Numbered from the stretch's first letter, positions 7,637-14,376 are shown. The stretch is 15,353 bases of DNA from Acidobacteriaceae bacterium (GCA_031296355.1 JARLFX010000096.1:1-15353), one strand, 5' to 3'. Notes: generated by a model not told the origin, from the letters alone. A program made the numbers and translations.

Positions 7637-7827
7637 CCGCCACCTGCCTTGCGCCGGATACCACACGTCTCCGGTCTCCCTTGCGCACACATGCAGCGCG
7701 CAGAGCCCTACCTTCGGCTTCCTGCTTCCAACTCAGTACCACCAGGCTTCTCCCCCTCCCCCTGTGTGTAGCTAACTCGATTCCTGCCAGTGTTTTCACA
7801 TAGACACGCACCTTCTTTCCCGCAATC

Positions 7828-8421
7828 ATGTTTACGATGCACGCAGAACTGCCCTATCGCGAGGTCGTCTCCGCTCCCCCTCCCGAGAGCGCTGCTTCTG
7901 CGCCCCCTCACGCCACCCCAGAGGAACGCCAGCGCAAGCGCCTGCATCATCACATCATCGAAAATGTGAAGCAGTACTTTGCCCTGGTCATTGTCGCCCT
8001 GGCCATCTCCATCATCGTGCCCCTGATCGTTCACTTCTACCGCAAGCACATCGCGGCATCCAACACCACCACCACCACGACCACTCCCGCGAACGCAACC
8101 AGCACCACAACAACCACCACCACGGCCCCCGCCGCCAGCGTCGATCAGGTGGTAGTGGACCCAGCCGGCGCCATGGCGCGTACCCTCACCTCCGACGGCG
8201 ATGACGGCAATTCTGACAATGATGATGCCGATAGCTCCGCCACCACCAGCGCGCGTGCCAACCGCGCCGTCTTCGCGGGCAAGGGCCGCTACCAGCTCTA
8301 TCGCCAGGGCAACCTCACCTGGCGTCTCGATACTGACAACGGCCGCACCTGCATCCTCTTCGCGACCGAAGAAGAATGGCACAAGCAGCGCGTCTTCAGT
8401 CATGGCTGTGCCGGCGAATGA
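7828..8421 (+). CDS. Membrane-anchored hypothetical protein, paralogue A of a tandem pair
   Basis: I do not recognise a family. The 197 residues divide into a Pro/Ala-rich cytoplasmic N-terminus (1-35), a basic patch with QRKRLHHH (36-42), and one membrane helix (about 50-71, YFALVIVALAISIIVPLIV). A Thr-rich low-complexity linker (79-99) and an acidic Asp/Asn/Ser stretch (121-139) follow. A compact C-terminal module (153-194) starts GRYQLYRQGNLTWRLDTDNG and ends SHGC, with cysteines at 175 and 194. The positive-inside rule puts the module in the periplasm, where the two cysteines could form a disulfide. The same module ends the next gene. The ATG at 7828 has no clear Shine-Dalgarno; an ATG three codons later is an alternative. 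Frame use and the module conservation argue it is real. Function unknown. Confidence 0.8.
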   Translation: MFTMHAELPYREVVSAPPPESAASAPPHATPEERQRKRLHHHIIENVKQYFALVIVALAISIIVPLIVHFYRKHIAASNTTTTTTTPANATSTTTTTTTAPAASVDQVVVDPAGAMARTLTSDGDDGNSDNDDADSSATTSARANRAVFAGKGRYQLYRQGNLTWRLDTDNGRTCILFATEEEWHKQRVFSHGCAGE

Positions 8422-8530
8422 CCGCCCAGCCCTATGAAGTCACGTTGAGTCCTGCAAGCGGCTACTTCCGCCACAAAGGCTCCGGCGGAGATAGAATCGG
8501 CATGATGGCTGCAGAGGAGGTTCACGCTCT

Positions 8531-8971
8531 ATGAAAAATCGTCTCTTCCTCATCATTGCCATCCTTGCGTTTGCCGGCATTGCCTGGTACGCCTGGGTCC
8601 GCTGGAAGCAGATGGCCGCCGCCAATAGCGGTGAAGCCCAGCTTGTCCAGAGCAGCGGCGACGAGAACAGCAAGGTCGTGATGGATAAGGATGAAGTAGA
8701 CCGCCTGCGCGCCGCGGCAGATAAACCCGCCGTTACCCTCGTCCAGCCCGCGCCGTCTGCCTCCGCCAACGCCATCCCCACCAGCGATAGCATCGCGCCC
8801 AATCCGCCCAATGGCATGAAATTTACCGGCACTGGCCGTTATCAGCTCTACCGTCAGGGCAACCTCACCTGGCGTCTGGATACGGACAACGGCCACACCT
8901 GCATCATCTTCGCCACAGACGAAGAGTGGCGCAAACCCCGCGTCGCCAGCCAGGGCTGCGGAAGAGACTAG
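8531..8971 (+). CDS. Membrane-anchored hypothetical protein, paralogue B of a tandem pair
   Basis: The 146-residue protein has an N-terminal membrane anchor (about 4-22, RLFLIIAILAFAGIAWYAW), a hydrophilic Ser/Ala/Pro-rich linker (about 30-98) and a C-terminal module (102-143). That module is almost identical to the one in the preceding gene: GRYQLYRQGNLTWRLDTDNG is shared exactly, followed by TCI-FAT-EEW-K-RV-S-GC. Cysteines are at 124 and 143. The linkers of the two proteins are unrelated, so only the module and the architecture are conserved. A strong AGAGGAGG (8513-8520) precedes the ATG by ten bases. A ten-codon frame from ATG 8502 has its TGA overlapping this start codon. Probably anchored in the inner membrane with the module in the periplasm; function unknown. 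Confidence 0.85.
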   Translation: MKNRLFLIIAILAFAGIAWYAWVRWKQMAAANSGEAQLVQSSGDENSKVVMDKDEVDRLRAAADKPAVTLVQPAPSASANAIPTSDSIAPNPPNGMKFTGTGRYQLYRQGNLTWRLDTDNGHTCIIFATDEEWRKPRVASQGCGRD

Positions 8972-9034
8972 TCTTCAGCACTCCCGCAACTACCTTCCAC
9001 GCCCACACCTGTTTGTCATTCCACTATTTTTGTT

Positions 9035-9105
9035 TGTCATTCTGAGCGCAGCGAAGAATCTGCTTCTCGCCTTTATTTGTCATCCCGAGCGCAGCCGAGG
9101 GATCT
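9035..9105. repeat. Two tandem copies of a dispersed hairpin repeat
   Basis: Copy 1 (9035-9061) begins TGTCATTCTGAGCG and ends CAGCGAAGAATCT. Copy 2 (9078-9105) begins TGTCATCCCGAGCG and ends CAGCCGAGGGATCT. In copy 1 ATTCT pairs with AGAAT; in copy 2 the arms are ATCCC and GGGAT, so the stem is kept although its bases differ. Both are followed by TGCTTCTC. A truncated start (TTTGTCATTCC) lies at 9012-9022. Other copies are at 11751 and 13802. Confidence 0.85.
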
Positions 9106-9188
9106 GCTTCTCTACCGCATCGCCCGTGCCGCCACAGGCCCCATCCATGGCAACGCGGCGACCGCCTTTTCCAGCTTCAGCAAAACGC

Positions 9189-9213
9189 AAAAAGGGCGGC
9201 TCATTGAGCCGCC
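9189..9213 (-). terminator. Intrinsic terminator of the nucleotidyltransferase gene
   Basis: On the minus strand GGCGGCTCA and TGAGCCGCC form a perfect 9-base dyad with one central base (9195-9213), followed by C and five T. This is a canonical Rho-independent terminator 22 bases after the TAA. Confidence 0.85.
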
Positions 9214-9234
9214 ATTCCACATTCCAACTCTCTC

Positions 9235-10935
9235 TTAGCGTTTCTTCTTCGCAGGCTTCTTGGCCGCAACCTTCTTCGGTGCTGGCTTTTTCGCCGCGGG
9301 CTTCTTCGCGACCGGCTTGGCAGTAGGCTTCTTCTTTGCCACTGGCTTCGGCGCAGCCTTCTTCGCTACCACCTTCTTCACCGGTACAACCTTCTTTGCT
9401 GGCGCAGCTTTCTTCGCGGGCACAGCCTTCTTCGCCACAGCCTTTACCGGAACAGCCTTGGCAGCTTTCACCGGCGCTGCTTTTTCTGCCTTCACCGGCA
9501 CGACCTTCGTGGTCTTCGCCGCCTTCGCTACGGGTACAGCAGCAACTGCTTCCGCAGCTTCTTCCGCAACCGGAGCCACTGCCTTTTCCTTCTTTGCACG
9601 CTTCGGCTTATCAGCCTTCTTCGCCATGCGCGGCCGGCGGATATGCACCGGAGCGGGCGGTGGCGGCGGCGAATGTGGCTCCAGCCAGGCCTTCTGCTCT
9701 TCCGGCGTCTGCAGCTTGTTGTCCATCAGCTCGAAGATCATCCGGTCCACCAGCTCCGTATAGATCGGCAGCGACGGCACAATCCGCATCTCCTGCATCA
9801 ACGCGTGCGGCACCTTGTTCTTCGCGTCCGGCCACACCTTAAAGAAATTATCGAATTTATTCCGGATCGCCGCGCCCTTGCCGCTATGCGCCAGCCACAG
9901 CACAGCTTCCGGATTCGACGCATGCAGCAGCTTCCACGCCAGCGAAGGCGTCGCCGCCTCCTTGCCCGTAAACTTCTTGGTGAAGTCCCTGGTCTGCGCT
10001 TCCAGATGCTTAATCTCATCCACAAACCCCTGCCGCGCAAATGTCTTCTTCAGCGTCACCACGTCCTTCGGCGTCATCTTCGCGGTCAGCAGCAGAAAAT
10101 GCGCAGTCGACGGATCCGGGTGAATCCCCTGCATGTCCAGCGATCCCTGTTTCTCATGTAGATCATCCAGGCCGCTGGTGCTCGCCTTCGCTGGTGTCCA
10201 CGCCGGAAAGAGTTCCTTCATCCAGCCTTCGTGGTCCAGTGCCTTCAGCACGCGCAGCGGATCTTCCTCATGCACGATCTCTTCCAGCTCATAGCCCTTG
10301 CTGAAGCTCGAAAGCGCCGAGATGTAACCCTCTTCCTTGCCGGTCTTGTAGCGCGCCGCGGTCTTGTCTTCCATCTGCCAGCCCAGGCGTGCACTCAACC
10401 GCACAGCGCGAATCATCCGCGCCGGGTCTTCGATGAAGCCGTAGTTGCTCACCAGCTGCAACTGCCGCGCTTCAATATCCGCCACGCCGTTCAGCGGATC
10501 CATCAGCAGACCATACGATCCAGCGTTCAGCGAGATTGCCATCGCGTTCACGGTAAAGTCACGCCGCCGCAGATCTTCCAGGATGTTTGCCGGATGATAG
10601 ACCGGCTTACCCGGTTTGGGGAACGTCTCAGAGCGCGTGCTCGATATCTCCAGCCGGACGCTGCCCGGAAACAGGAAGTACAGCGTCTGCGAAGGCTCGT
10701 GTTCGCCTTCCAGCACACCGCCGGCCTTCTCCAGGTCCTTCTTCAGTTTCAATGCGTTGCCTTGAACGCTCAGGTCCAGGTCGCGAACCGGCGATCCGCT
10801 GGTCAGGTCGCGCACCGCGCCGCCCGTCAAAAAGAGCGTAAGCCCTTTCGCACGAACTACATCCTGCACATGTTGGAGAGCGCCGCGTTGTGAGGGGGAA
10901 AGTCGGTTTTCGAGCAGGTAGATATAGTCGGCCAT
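9235..10935 (-). CDS. CCA-adding / poly(A) polymerase family nucleotidyltransferase with histone H1-like tail
   Basis: The N-terminal part is a class II tRNA nucleotidyltransferase/poly(A) polymerase. It shows FLTGGAVRD (36-43), the catalytic RDLDLS (Asp52, Asp54), LRRRDFTVNAMA (122-133) and DPARMIRAVRLSARLGW (170-186), then a helical region to about residue 425. It probably adds or repairs the CCA end of tRNA; poly(A) addition is the alternative, and motifs alone do not separate the two. After a PPPPPAP linker, residues 437-566 are 130 residues of Lys/Ala/Pro/Val repeats (AKKPAAKKPAPKK type), like histone H1 or AlgP tails. I chose ATG 10935-10933 because AAGG lies seven bases upstream and the family N-terminus fits. 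The longer frame begins with TTG at 11007 and adds 24 unlikely residues. The tail starts with an internal Met (ATG 9627-9625) but no Shine-Dalgarno precedes it, so a fusion is favoured over a second gene. Confidence 0.9.
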   Translation of the reverse strand: MADYIYLLENRLSPSQRGALQHVQDVVRAKGLTLFLTGGAVRDLTSGSPVRDLDLSVQGNALKLKKDLEKAGGVLEGEHEPSQTLYFLFPGSVRLEISSTRSETFPKPGKPVYHPANILEDLRRRDFTVNAMAISLNAGSYGLLMDPLNGVADIEARQLQLVSNYGFIEDPARMIRAVRLSARLGWQMEDKTAARYKTGKEEGYISALSSFSKGYELEEIVHEEDPLRVLKALDHEGWMKELFPAWTPAKASTSGLDDLHEKQGSLDMQGIHPDPSTAHFLLLTAKMTPKDVVTLKKTFARQGFVDEIKHLEAQTRDFTKKFTGKEAATPSLAWKLLHASNPEAVLWLAHSGKGAAIRNKFDNFFKVWPDAKNKVPHALMQEMRIVPSLPIYTELVDRMIFELMDNKLQTPEEQKAWLEPHSPPPPPAPVHIRRPRMAKKADKPKRAKKEKAVAPVAEEAAEAVAAVPVAKAAKTTKVVPVKAEKAAPVKAAKAVPVKAVAKKAVPAKKAAPAKKVVPVKKVVAKKAAPKPVAKKKPTAKPVAKKPAAKKPAPKKVAAKKPAKKKR

Positions 10936-11179
10936 GCCGGTGCCTTGCACTCCAGCGCGGTTGTCTCCAGGATCGGCCTCGGCCGGGACAACCTTCGCGT
11001 TCGCCAAATAAATCTAGACGATTCAATAAGATACGAGGTCTAATTCGCCTCGATAACAGACTAGAATGTAACACACCCGTTAGCATTTGGCTACATCTTT
11101 TGCACCTTTTTCGCTGCTTGCCTCTCAGTTGTGCGACAATCCGGCTGCGGCCACGCCCTCACCCGGCCGCAGGACCCTT
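10936..11179. other. Divergent intergenic region
   Basis: These 244 bases separate divergent genes and must hold both promoters. The middle (11008-11100) is AT-richer than its surroundings. CGAGG and CCTCG form a short dyad near 11035-11053, and a TAGAAT hexamer lies near 11061, but I cannot assign either promoter with confidence. The plus gene is preceded by AGGA five bases before its ATG. Confidence 0.4.
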
Positions 11180-11737
11180 ATGGCCTCCAGCCGCAAAAAA
11201 GTCATCCTCCGGCGCACCACCGGCACATCCCCGGCCACCATTGTGCCCGGCTATCTGCCTCCTTCCGGCTTCATTACCGGCTCCGGCCGCTCCACCGTCC
11301 TCGAACTCCTTGACCTCGATGGCCATGTCGTCCCCATCCCCCTCCGCGAAGTCCGCATGGTCAGCTTCGTCCGCGACTTCAACCCCGCCGACCACGTCAA
11401 CCCCGAGCGCCTCCTCCGCAAAACCTTCCTCGCCCGCCCCCGCGCCGAAGGCCTCCAGCTCCGCATCACCTTCCACGACGGCGACGTCCTCGAAGGCCTC
11501 GCCACCAATGACCTCTCCCTGCTCGACTCCGCCGTAGAAGACGCCGGCCTGCAGATAGCCCCGCCAGACACGCGCTCCAACACCCAGCGCATCTACATCC
11601 CCCGCACCTCCATCGCCGAACTTGTAGTTGTAGCCACCATCGGCCAGGCCCGCACCAAACCCGCCCCCGCCTCCAAACCCACCACCGTGCAGGAAGACCT
11701 CTTCACCGACCTCCCGCCCAACTCCCGCCCCAACTAG
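11180..11737 (+). CDS. Conserved hypothetical protein (acidobacterial type)
   Basis: The 185-residue protein has no signal peptide or membrane helix. A basic N-terminus ([12 protein letters not shown]) precedes a compact region (about 20-155) with [13 protein letters not shown], a beta-rich [46 protein letters not shown] and [19 protein letters not shown] Pro/Ala/Thr-rich tail follows. The alternating hydrophobic pattern suggests a small beta-barrel fold, and I have the impression of a widely conserved acidobacterial protein, but I cannot name the family with certainty. The ATG at 11180 is preceded by AGGA at five bases; the frame extends upstream to 11087, but that part (MATSFAPFSLLASQ...) looks untranslated. 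It is followed by a hairpin repeat and lpxD in the same direction, about 120 bases on. Function unknown. Confidence 0.85.
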   Translation: MASSRKKVILRRTTGTSPATIVPGYLPPSGFITGSGRSTVLELLDLDGHVVPIPLREVRMVSFVRDFNPADHVNPERLLRKTFLARPRAEGLQLRITFHDGDVLEGLATNDLSLLDSAVEDAGLQIAPPDTRSNTQRIYIPRTSIAELVVVATIGQARTKPAPASKPTTVQEDLFTDLPPNSRPN

Positions 11738-11750
11738 CTCCACCGCTTCG

Positions 11751-11777
11751 TCATTCTGAGCGCAGCGAAGAATCTCA
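11751..11777. repeat. Dispersed hairpin repeat, copy 3
   Basis: This copy shares TCATTCTGAGCG...CAGCGAAGAATCTCA with the copies at 9035 and 13802. ATTCT/AGAAT form the stem. It begins 14 bases after the 11180-11737 gene and ends about 80 bases before lpxD. Confidence 0.85.
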
Positions 11778-11794
11778 GTATTTTGCTCGTGCTC

Positions 11795-11810
11795 GCAGGA
11801 TATATCCTGC
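11795..11810. promoter_or_regulatory. Perfect 16-base palindrome upstream of lpxD
   Basis: GCAGGATATATCCTGC is a perfect dyad with no spacer, ending 46 bases before the lpxD ATG. It could be an operator for a dimeric regulator. No regulator can be named. Confidence 0.45.
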
Positions 11811-11843
11811 CGGAAACGCCCTCCTCCTTCAGCACAGCGCGAC

Positions 11844-11849
11844 TACAAT
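11844..11849 (+). promoter_or_regulatory. Candidate -10 element for lpxD (possible leaderless mRNA)
   Basis: TACAAT ends seven bases before the lpxD ATG at 11857, so transcription would begin at or next to the start codon. There is no Shine-Dalgarno before this ATG, which fits a leaderless transcript. I see no good -35. Confidence 0.4.
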
Positions 11850-11856
11850 TGTGACC

Positions 11857-12861
11857 ATGACTCTTGCTGAACTCGCGCAAACCCTCGGCGCCGTGCTCGA
11901 CGGCGATCCCACCCTGCAAGTCACCGGCGTCTCCGGCATTGAGACCGCAGGCCCCGGCGACATCACCTTCGTCGCCAACCCCAAATACGCGCCGCTGGCC
12001 CGCACCACCCACTCCGCCGCCATCCTGGTTGAGCCTGAATTCCCCGCCGTCAGCGCCGCCACCCTGCGCATCCACAACCCCTACCTCGCCTTCGCCCGCA
12101 CCATCGCGCTCTTCTACCAGCCGCCCGTCTACTCCCCCGGAATCCATCCCACCGCCGTCATCGCCGCCTCCGCCACCATCGGCCGCAACGCCCACATCGG
12201 CGCCTACGCCGTCATCGGCGAAGACGTCACCATCGGCGACGACGCGGTTCTCCTGCCCCACACTGTCATCTACTCCGGCGCTAAGATCGGCAACCACTTC
12301 TTCGCCCACGCTCATGCCGTCGTCCGCGAATTCTGCCAGCTCGGCGACCACGTCCGCCTGCAAAACGGTGCCATCATCGGTGCAGACGGCTTCGGCTTTG
12401 CCAAGCTCGCCGAACCCACCGCCACCGGCCACTGGGAGAAAATCGTCCAGTCGGGCATCACCGTGCTGGAGACTGGCGTCGAAGTTCAGGCCAACTCCAC
12501 CGTAGACCGCGCCAGCATCGGTGAAACCCGCATCAAGACCGGCGCAAAGATCGACAATCTCGTCATGGTCGGCCACGGCAGCACCGTCGGCGAAGACACC
12601 CTGCTCTGCTCCCAGGTCGGCCTCGCCGGTTCCACCACGGTCGGCAAAAATGTCATCCTCGCCGGCCAGGTCGGCGTCGCCGGCCACCTCACCATCGGCG
12701 ACGGTGCCATCGCCACCGCCCAGACCGGCATCCCCAGCGACGTCGCCCCCGGCAAGGTTGTCAGCGGCTACCCCGCCATCGATAATCGCCAATGGCTGCG
12801 CTCCGTCGCCATCTTCCACCGCCTGCCGGAGCTCATCCGCGATCTGCGCAAGAAGAGCTGA
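11857..12861 (+). CDS. lpxD: UDP-3-O-acylglucosamine N-acyltransferase
   Basis: LpxD adds the N-linked hydroxyacyl chain from acyl-ACP to UDP-3-O-acylglucosamine in the Raetz pathway of lipid A synthesis, in the cytosol. The 334 residues show the uridine-binding N-terminal domain (1-95, [23 protein letters not shown]), then hexapeptide-repeat left-handed beta-helix turns (about 97-305). DGFGFA (177-182) and [13 protein letters not shown] (234-246) follow, with His240 as the probable catalytic base. The C-terminal helix (about 310-334) completes the usual trimeric architecture. Length fits the family. I start at ATG 11857; a GTG two codons earlier (11851) is also possible. No Shine-Dalgarno is visible. 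No other lipid A gene lies in the window, so lpxD is not here in an lpxD-fabZ-lpxA cluster. It shows the cell builds lipid A, hence has an LPS-type outer membrane. Confidence 0.97.
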   Translation: MTLAELAQTLGAVLDGDPTLQVTGVSGIETAGPGDITFVANPKYAPLARTTHSAAILVEPEFPAVSAATLRIHNPYLAFARTIALFYQPPVYSPGIHPTAVIAASATIGRNAHIGAYAVIGEDVTIGDDAVLLPHTVIYSGAKIGNHFFAHAHAVVREFCQLGDHVRLQNGAIIGADGFGFAKLAEPTATGHWEKIVQSGITVLETGVEVQANSTVDRASIGETRIKTGAKIDNLVMVGHGSTVGEDTLLCSQVGLAGSTTVGKNVILAGQVGVAGHLTIGDGAIATAQTGIPSDVAPGKVVSGYPAIDNRQWLRSVAIFHRLPELIRDLRKKS

Positions 12862-12908
12862 ACCGCAACAAACTGCTTCACCTGAATCCGGCATCCTACT
12901 GGTGAGCC

Positions 12909-13730
12909 ATGAGCCAGGACGAAACCCCACCACCCCACTTCAGCGCCGAGCCCATCCGAGCAGCCGACTCGCCGCACATCCGCGTCCTCCTGCTCGATGA
13001 CGAGCCCGCCAACCTCATGCTGCGCACCGTCATCCTCCGTCAGCACGGATACGAAAGTCTCCCCGCCGCCACCATCGAAGAGGCCATGCAGCTCATCGAC
13101 CAGATTGACGTGGCCGTGCTCGACTACCACCTCGGCTCCGGCAAGTTCGGCACCGAGGTCGCCAATACCCTCCGCGCCCGCCGCCCCGAAGTCCCCATCA
13201 TCATCCTCTCCGCCACGCTCGATCAGAAGTTTGGCGGCACCGCGGACATGCATCTGCTCAAGGGTCACAGTTCGGTAGAAGATCTCGTCAATGCGCTGGG
13301 TTCCTTCCAGGCCAAACGCCGAGGCTCCCCCGTCGTCGTCGACGCGCGCGACTTCTTCTACTCGCGCATCAGCATGGCGATGGGCTCTGACGTGATCCTG
13401 CAGATCTTCGACCGCGAAGGCACCTGGCTCTACGTCAACGATGCCGCCGCAGCCTACCTCGGCCACCCGCGCGACTGGTTCCCCGGCCGCAACATCTTCA
13501 CCGAAATGTCCACCCAGGTCCGCGACCTCCGCGAAGTCCTCTACACCGTCGCCGAGACCAACGAGACCTACATTGACCGCACCCGCCGCGGCCTGCTCAA
13601 CCAGCCGCCTCCCGGCGAAGCAAACGCCACCTGGTCTCTCATCGCCTTCCCCATCCGCCTGCACGACAACCGCGGCGGCGTAGTCCTCAGCGCCCGCATC
13701 ATCGAACGCCAATCCCCCTTCGTCGCCTGA
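12909..13730 (+). CDS. Receiver-PAS protein (orphan response regulator)
   Basis: The 273-residue protein has a disordered N-terminus (1-22) and a CheY-like receiver (about 24-135). The receiver has the acidic pair Asp30/Asp31 in VLLLDDEP, phospho-acceptor Asp72 in VAVLDYHLG, Ser101 in IILSAT and Lys118 in LLKG. A PAS-like domain follows (about 150-268), with ILQIFDREGTWLYVNDAAAAYLGHP and a terminal SLIAFPIRLHDNRGGVVLSARII. All receiver switch residues are present, so phosphorylation is plausible. There is no DNA-binding, kinase or cyclic-di-GMP domain, so output is likely by protein contact or through PAS ligand binding. No histidine kinase is nearby. GGTGAG ends two bases before the ATG, a weak site. 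It starts 47 bases after lpxD in the same direction and might be read from the same transcript, but a functional link is not evident. Confidence 0.88.
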   Translation: MSQDETPPPHFSAEPIRAADSPHIRVLLLDDEPANLMLRTVILRQHGYESLPAATIEEAMQLIDQIDVAVLDYHLGSGKFGTEVANTLRARRPEVPIIILSATLDQKFGGTADMHLLKGHSSVEDLVNALGSFQAKRRGSPVVVDARDFFYSRISMAMGSDVILQIFDREGTWLYVNDAAAAYLGHPRDWFPGRNIFTEMSTQVRDLREVLYTVAETNETYIDRTRRGLLNQPPPGEANATWSLIAFPIRLHDNRGGVVLSARIIERQSPFVA

Positions 13731-13801
13731 TTTCAGATTGCGTAAGTGATTGTGTAGTGAATTATCTAAATGCATTGGGTAAGTGAATGATGTTAATGAT
13801 T
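13731..13801. other. AT-rich gap with imperfect direct repeats
   Basis: GTAAGTGATTG (13742), GTAGTGAATTA (13753-13763 approximately) and GTAAGTGAATGAT (13779-13791) are related direct repeats in a stretch much richer in AT than the flanking genes. A dispersed hairpin repeat follows immediately. No gene or terminator is seen. Confidence 0.35.
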
Positions 13802-13830
13802 TGTCATTCTGAGCGCAGCGAAGAATCTCA
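13802..13830. repeat. Dispersed hairpin repeat, copy 4
   Basis: This copy runs TGTCATTCTGAGCG...CAGCGAAGAATCTCA and matches copy 3 through the CTCA extension. It lies 72 bases after the receiver-PAS gene and 66 bases before the lipoprotein gene. Confidence 0.85.
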
Positions 13831-13896
13831 ACCTACGCACGCGCCACCAATATCAACTCCCTAATCCCGTTCCCTGCATTTGATACTCTTGCCCTT

Positions 13897-14244
13897 ATGC
13901 GCATCCTTCTCGCCACCGCCGCCGCACTTCTTCTCACGGGCTGCACTTCGCCCTACGTTGTGACCACGGTGGCCAACCGCACCGGCGGCGATATCACGGT
14001 GATGCAGATCGACTATCCCAGCGCCAGCTTCGGCACAGAAAAACTCGCCAACGACGCGGACTTCCACTACCGCTTCAAGCTGCAGGGCTCCGGCCCCATC
14101 AAGCTCAGCTACACTGACGCCGCCCACCACGACCACACCATTACCGGCCCCAGCCTCATCGAAGGCCAGCGCGGTACACTCCGCATCACCATCGACCTGC
14201 CAGGCAACGCCACCTTCGCCCCGCAACTCACCCCGGCCCACTAG
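13897..14244 (+). CDS. Small hypothetical lipoprotein
   Basis: The 115-residue product begins MRILLATAAALLLTGC, a short signal peptide with lipobox LTGC, so Cys16 should be lipidated. Residue 17 is Thr, not Asp, consistent with sorting to the outer membrane. The mature part (about 99 residues) alternates short beta strands (VTTVANRTGGDITVMQIDY, FHYRFKLQGSGPIKLSYTD, LRITIDLPG), suggesting a small beta-sandwich. I do not recognise the family. No Shine-Dalgarno precedes the ATG. A GATACT hexamer (13882-13887) ends nine bases before it, so the mRNA may be leaderless or nearly so. No obvious functional partner is adjacent. Confidence 0.82.
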   Translation: MRILLATAAALLLTGCTSPYVVTTVANRTGGDITVMQIDYPSASFGTEKLANDADFHYRFKLQGSGPIKLSYTDAAHHDHTITGPSLIEGQRGTLRITIDLPGNATFAPQLTPAH

Positions 14245-14321
14245 CCAGCCGCCAAAACATTACACAATTATTTCAAGATCCCTCACACTATGTTCATCGC
14301 TGGGAATCTAATCTCTAGATG

Positions 14322-14376
14322 CGATTCAGCGCAGCATGCAGGCTGAATCGTCAGGCATCGAAATAGTCATATTTCG
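14322..14376 (+). promoter_or_regulatory. Two inverted repeats in the desaturase upstream region
   Basis: CGATTCAGC (14322-14330) and GCTGAATCG (14342-14350) form a 9-base dyad with 11 bases between. CGAAAT (14359-14364) and ATTTCG (14371-14376) form a second, 6-base dyad, extendable by G-U and A-U pairs in RNA. Both lie just before the AAGGA ribosome-binding site (14386-14390). They may be operators or a structured 5' leader. Confidence 0.45.

Noticed and set aside
7708..8403. 231-codon minus-strand Gly-rich frame
   Set aside because: Antisense to paralogue A; its composition is that of a shadow frame, while the plus frame encodes the conserved module.
9035..9105. Possible CRISPR-like array
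   Set aside because: Only two full units with a 16-base interval, and further copies are scattered singly elsewhere; there is no array and no cas gene.
9030..9326. Open frame beginning [10 protein letters not shown] with CHPERSRGI
   Set aside because: These peptides are the translation of the dispersed hairpin repeat, a well-known source of spurious proteins; the frame then runs antisense into the nucleotidyltransferase tail.
9260..9763. Phe/Ala/Thr-rich plus-strand frame of 167 codons
   Set aside because: It is the antisense shadow of the Lys/Ala repeat tail (AAG read backwards gives CTT/TTC), not a gene.
11734..12933. 399-codon minus-strand frame, Gly/Asp/Ala-rich
   Set aside because: It lies antisense to lpxD and has the Gly/Asp-rich composition expected from the opposite strand of GC-rich coding DNA.
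12768..13775. 335-codon minus-strand frame
   Set aside because: Antisense to the receiver-PAS gene, whose motifs are unambiguous.
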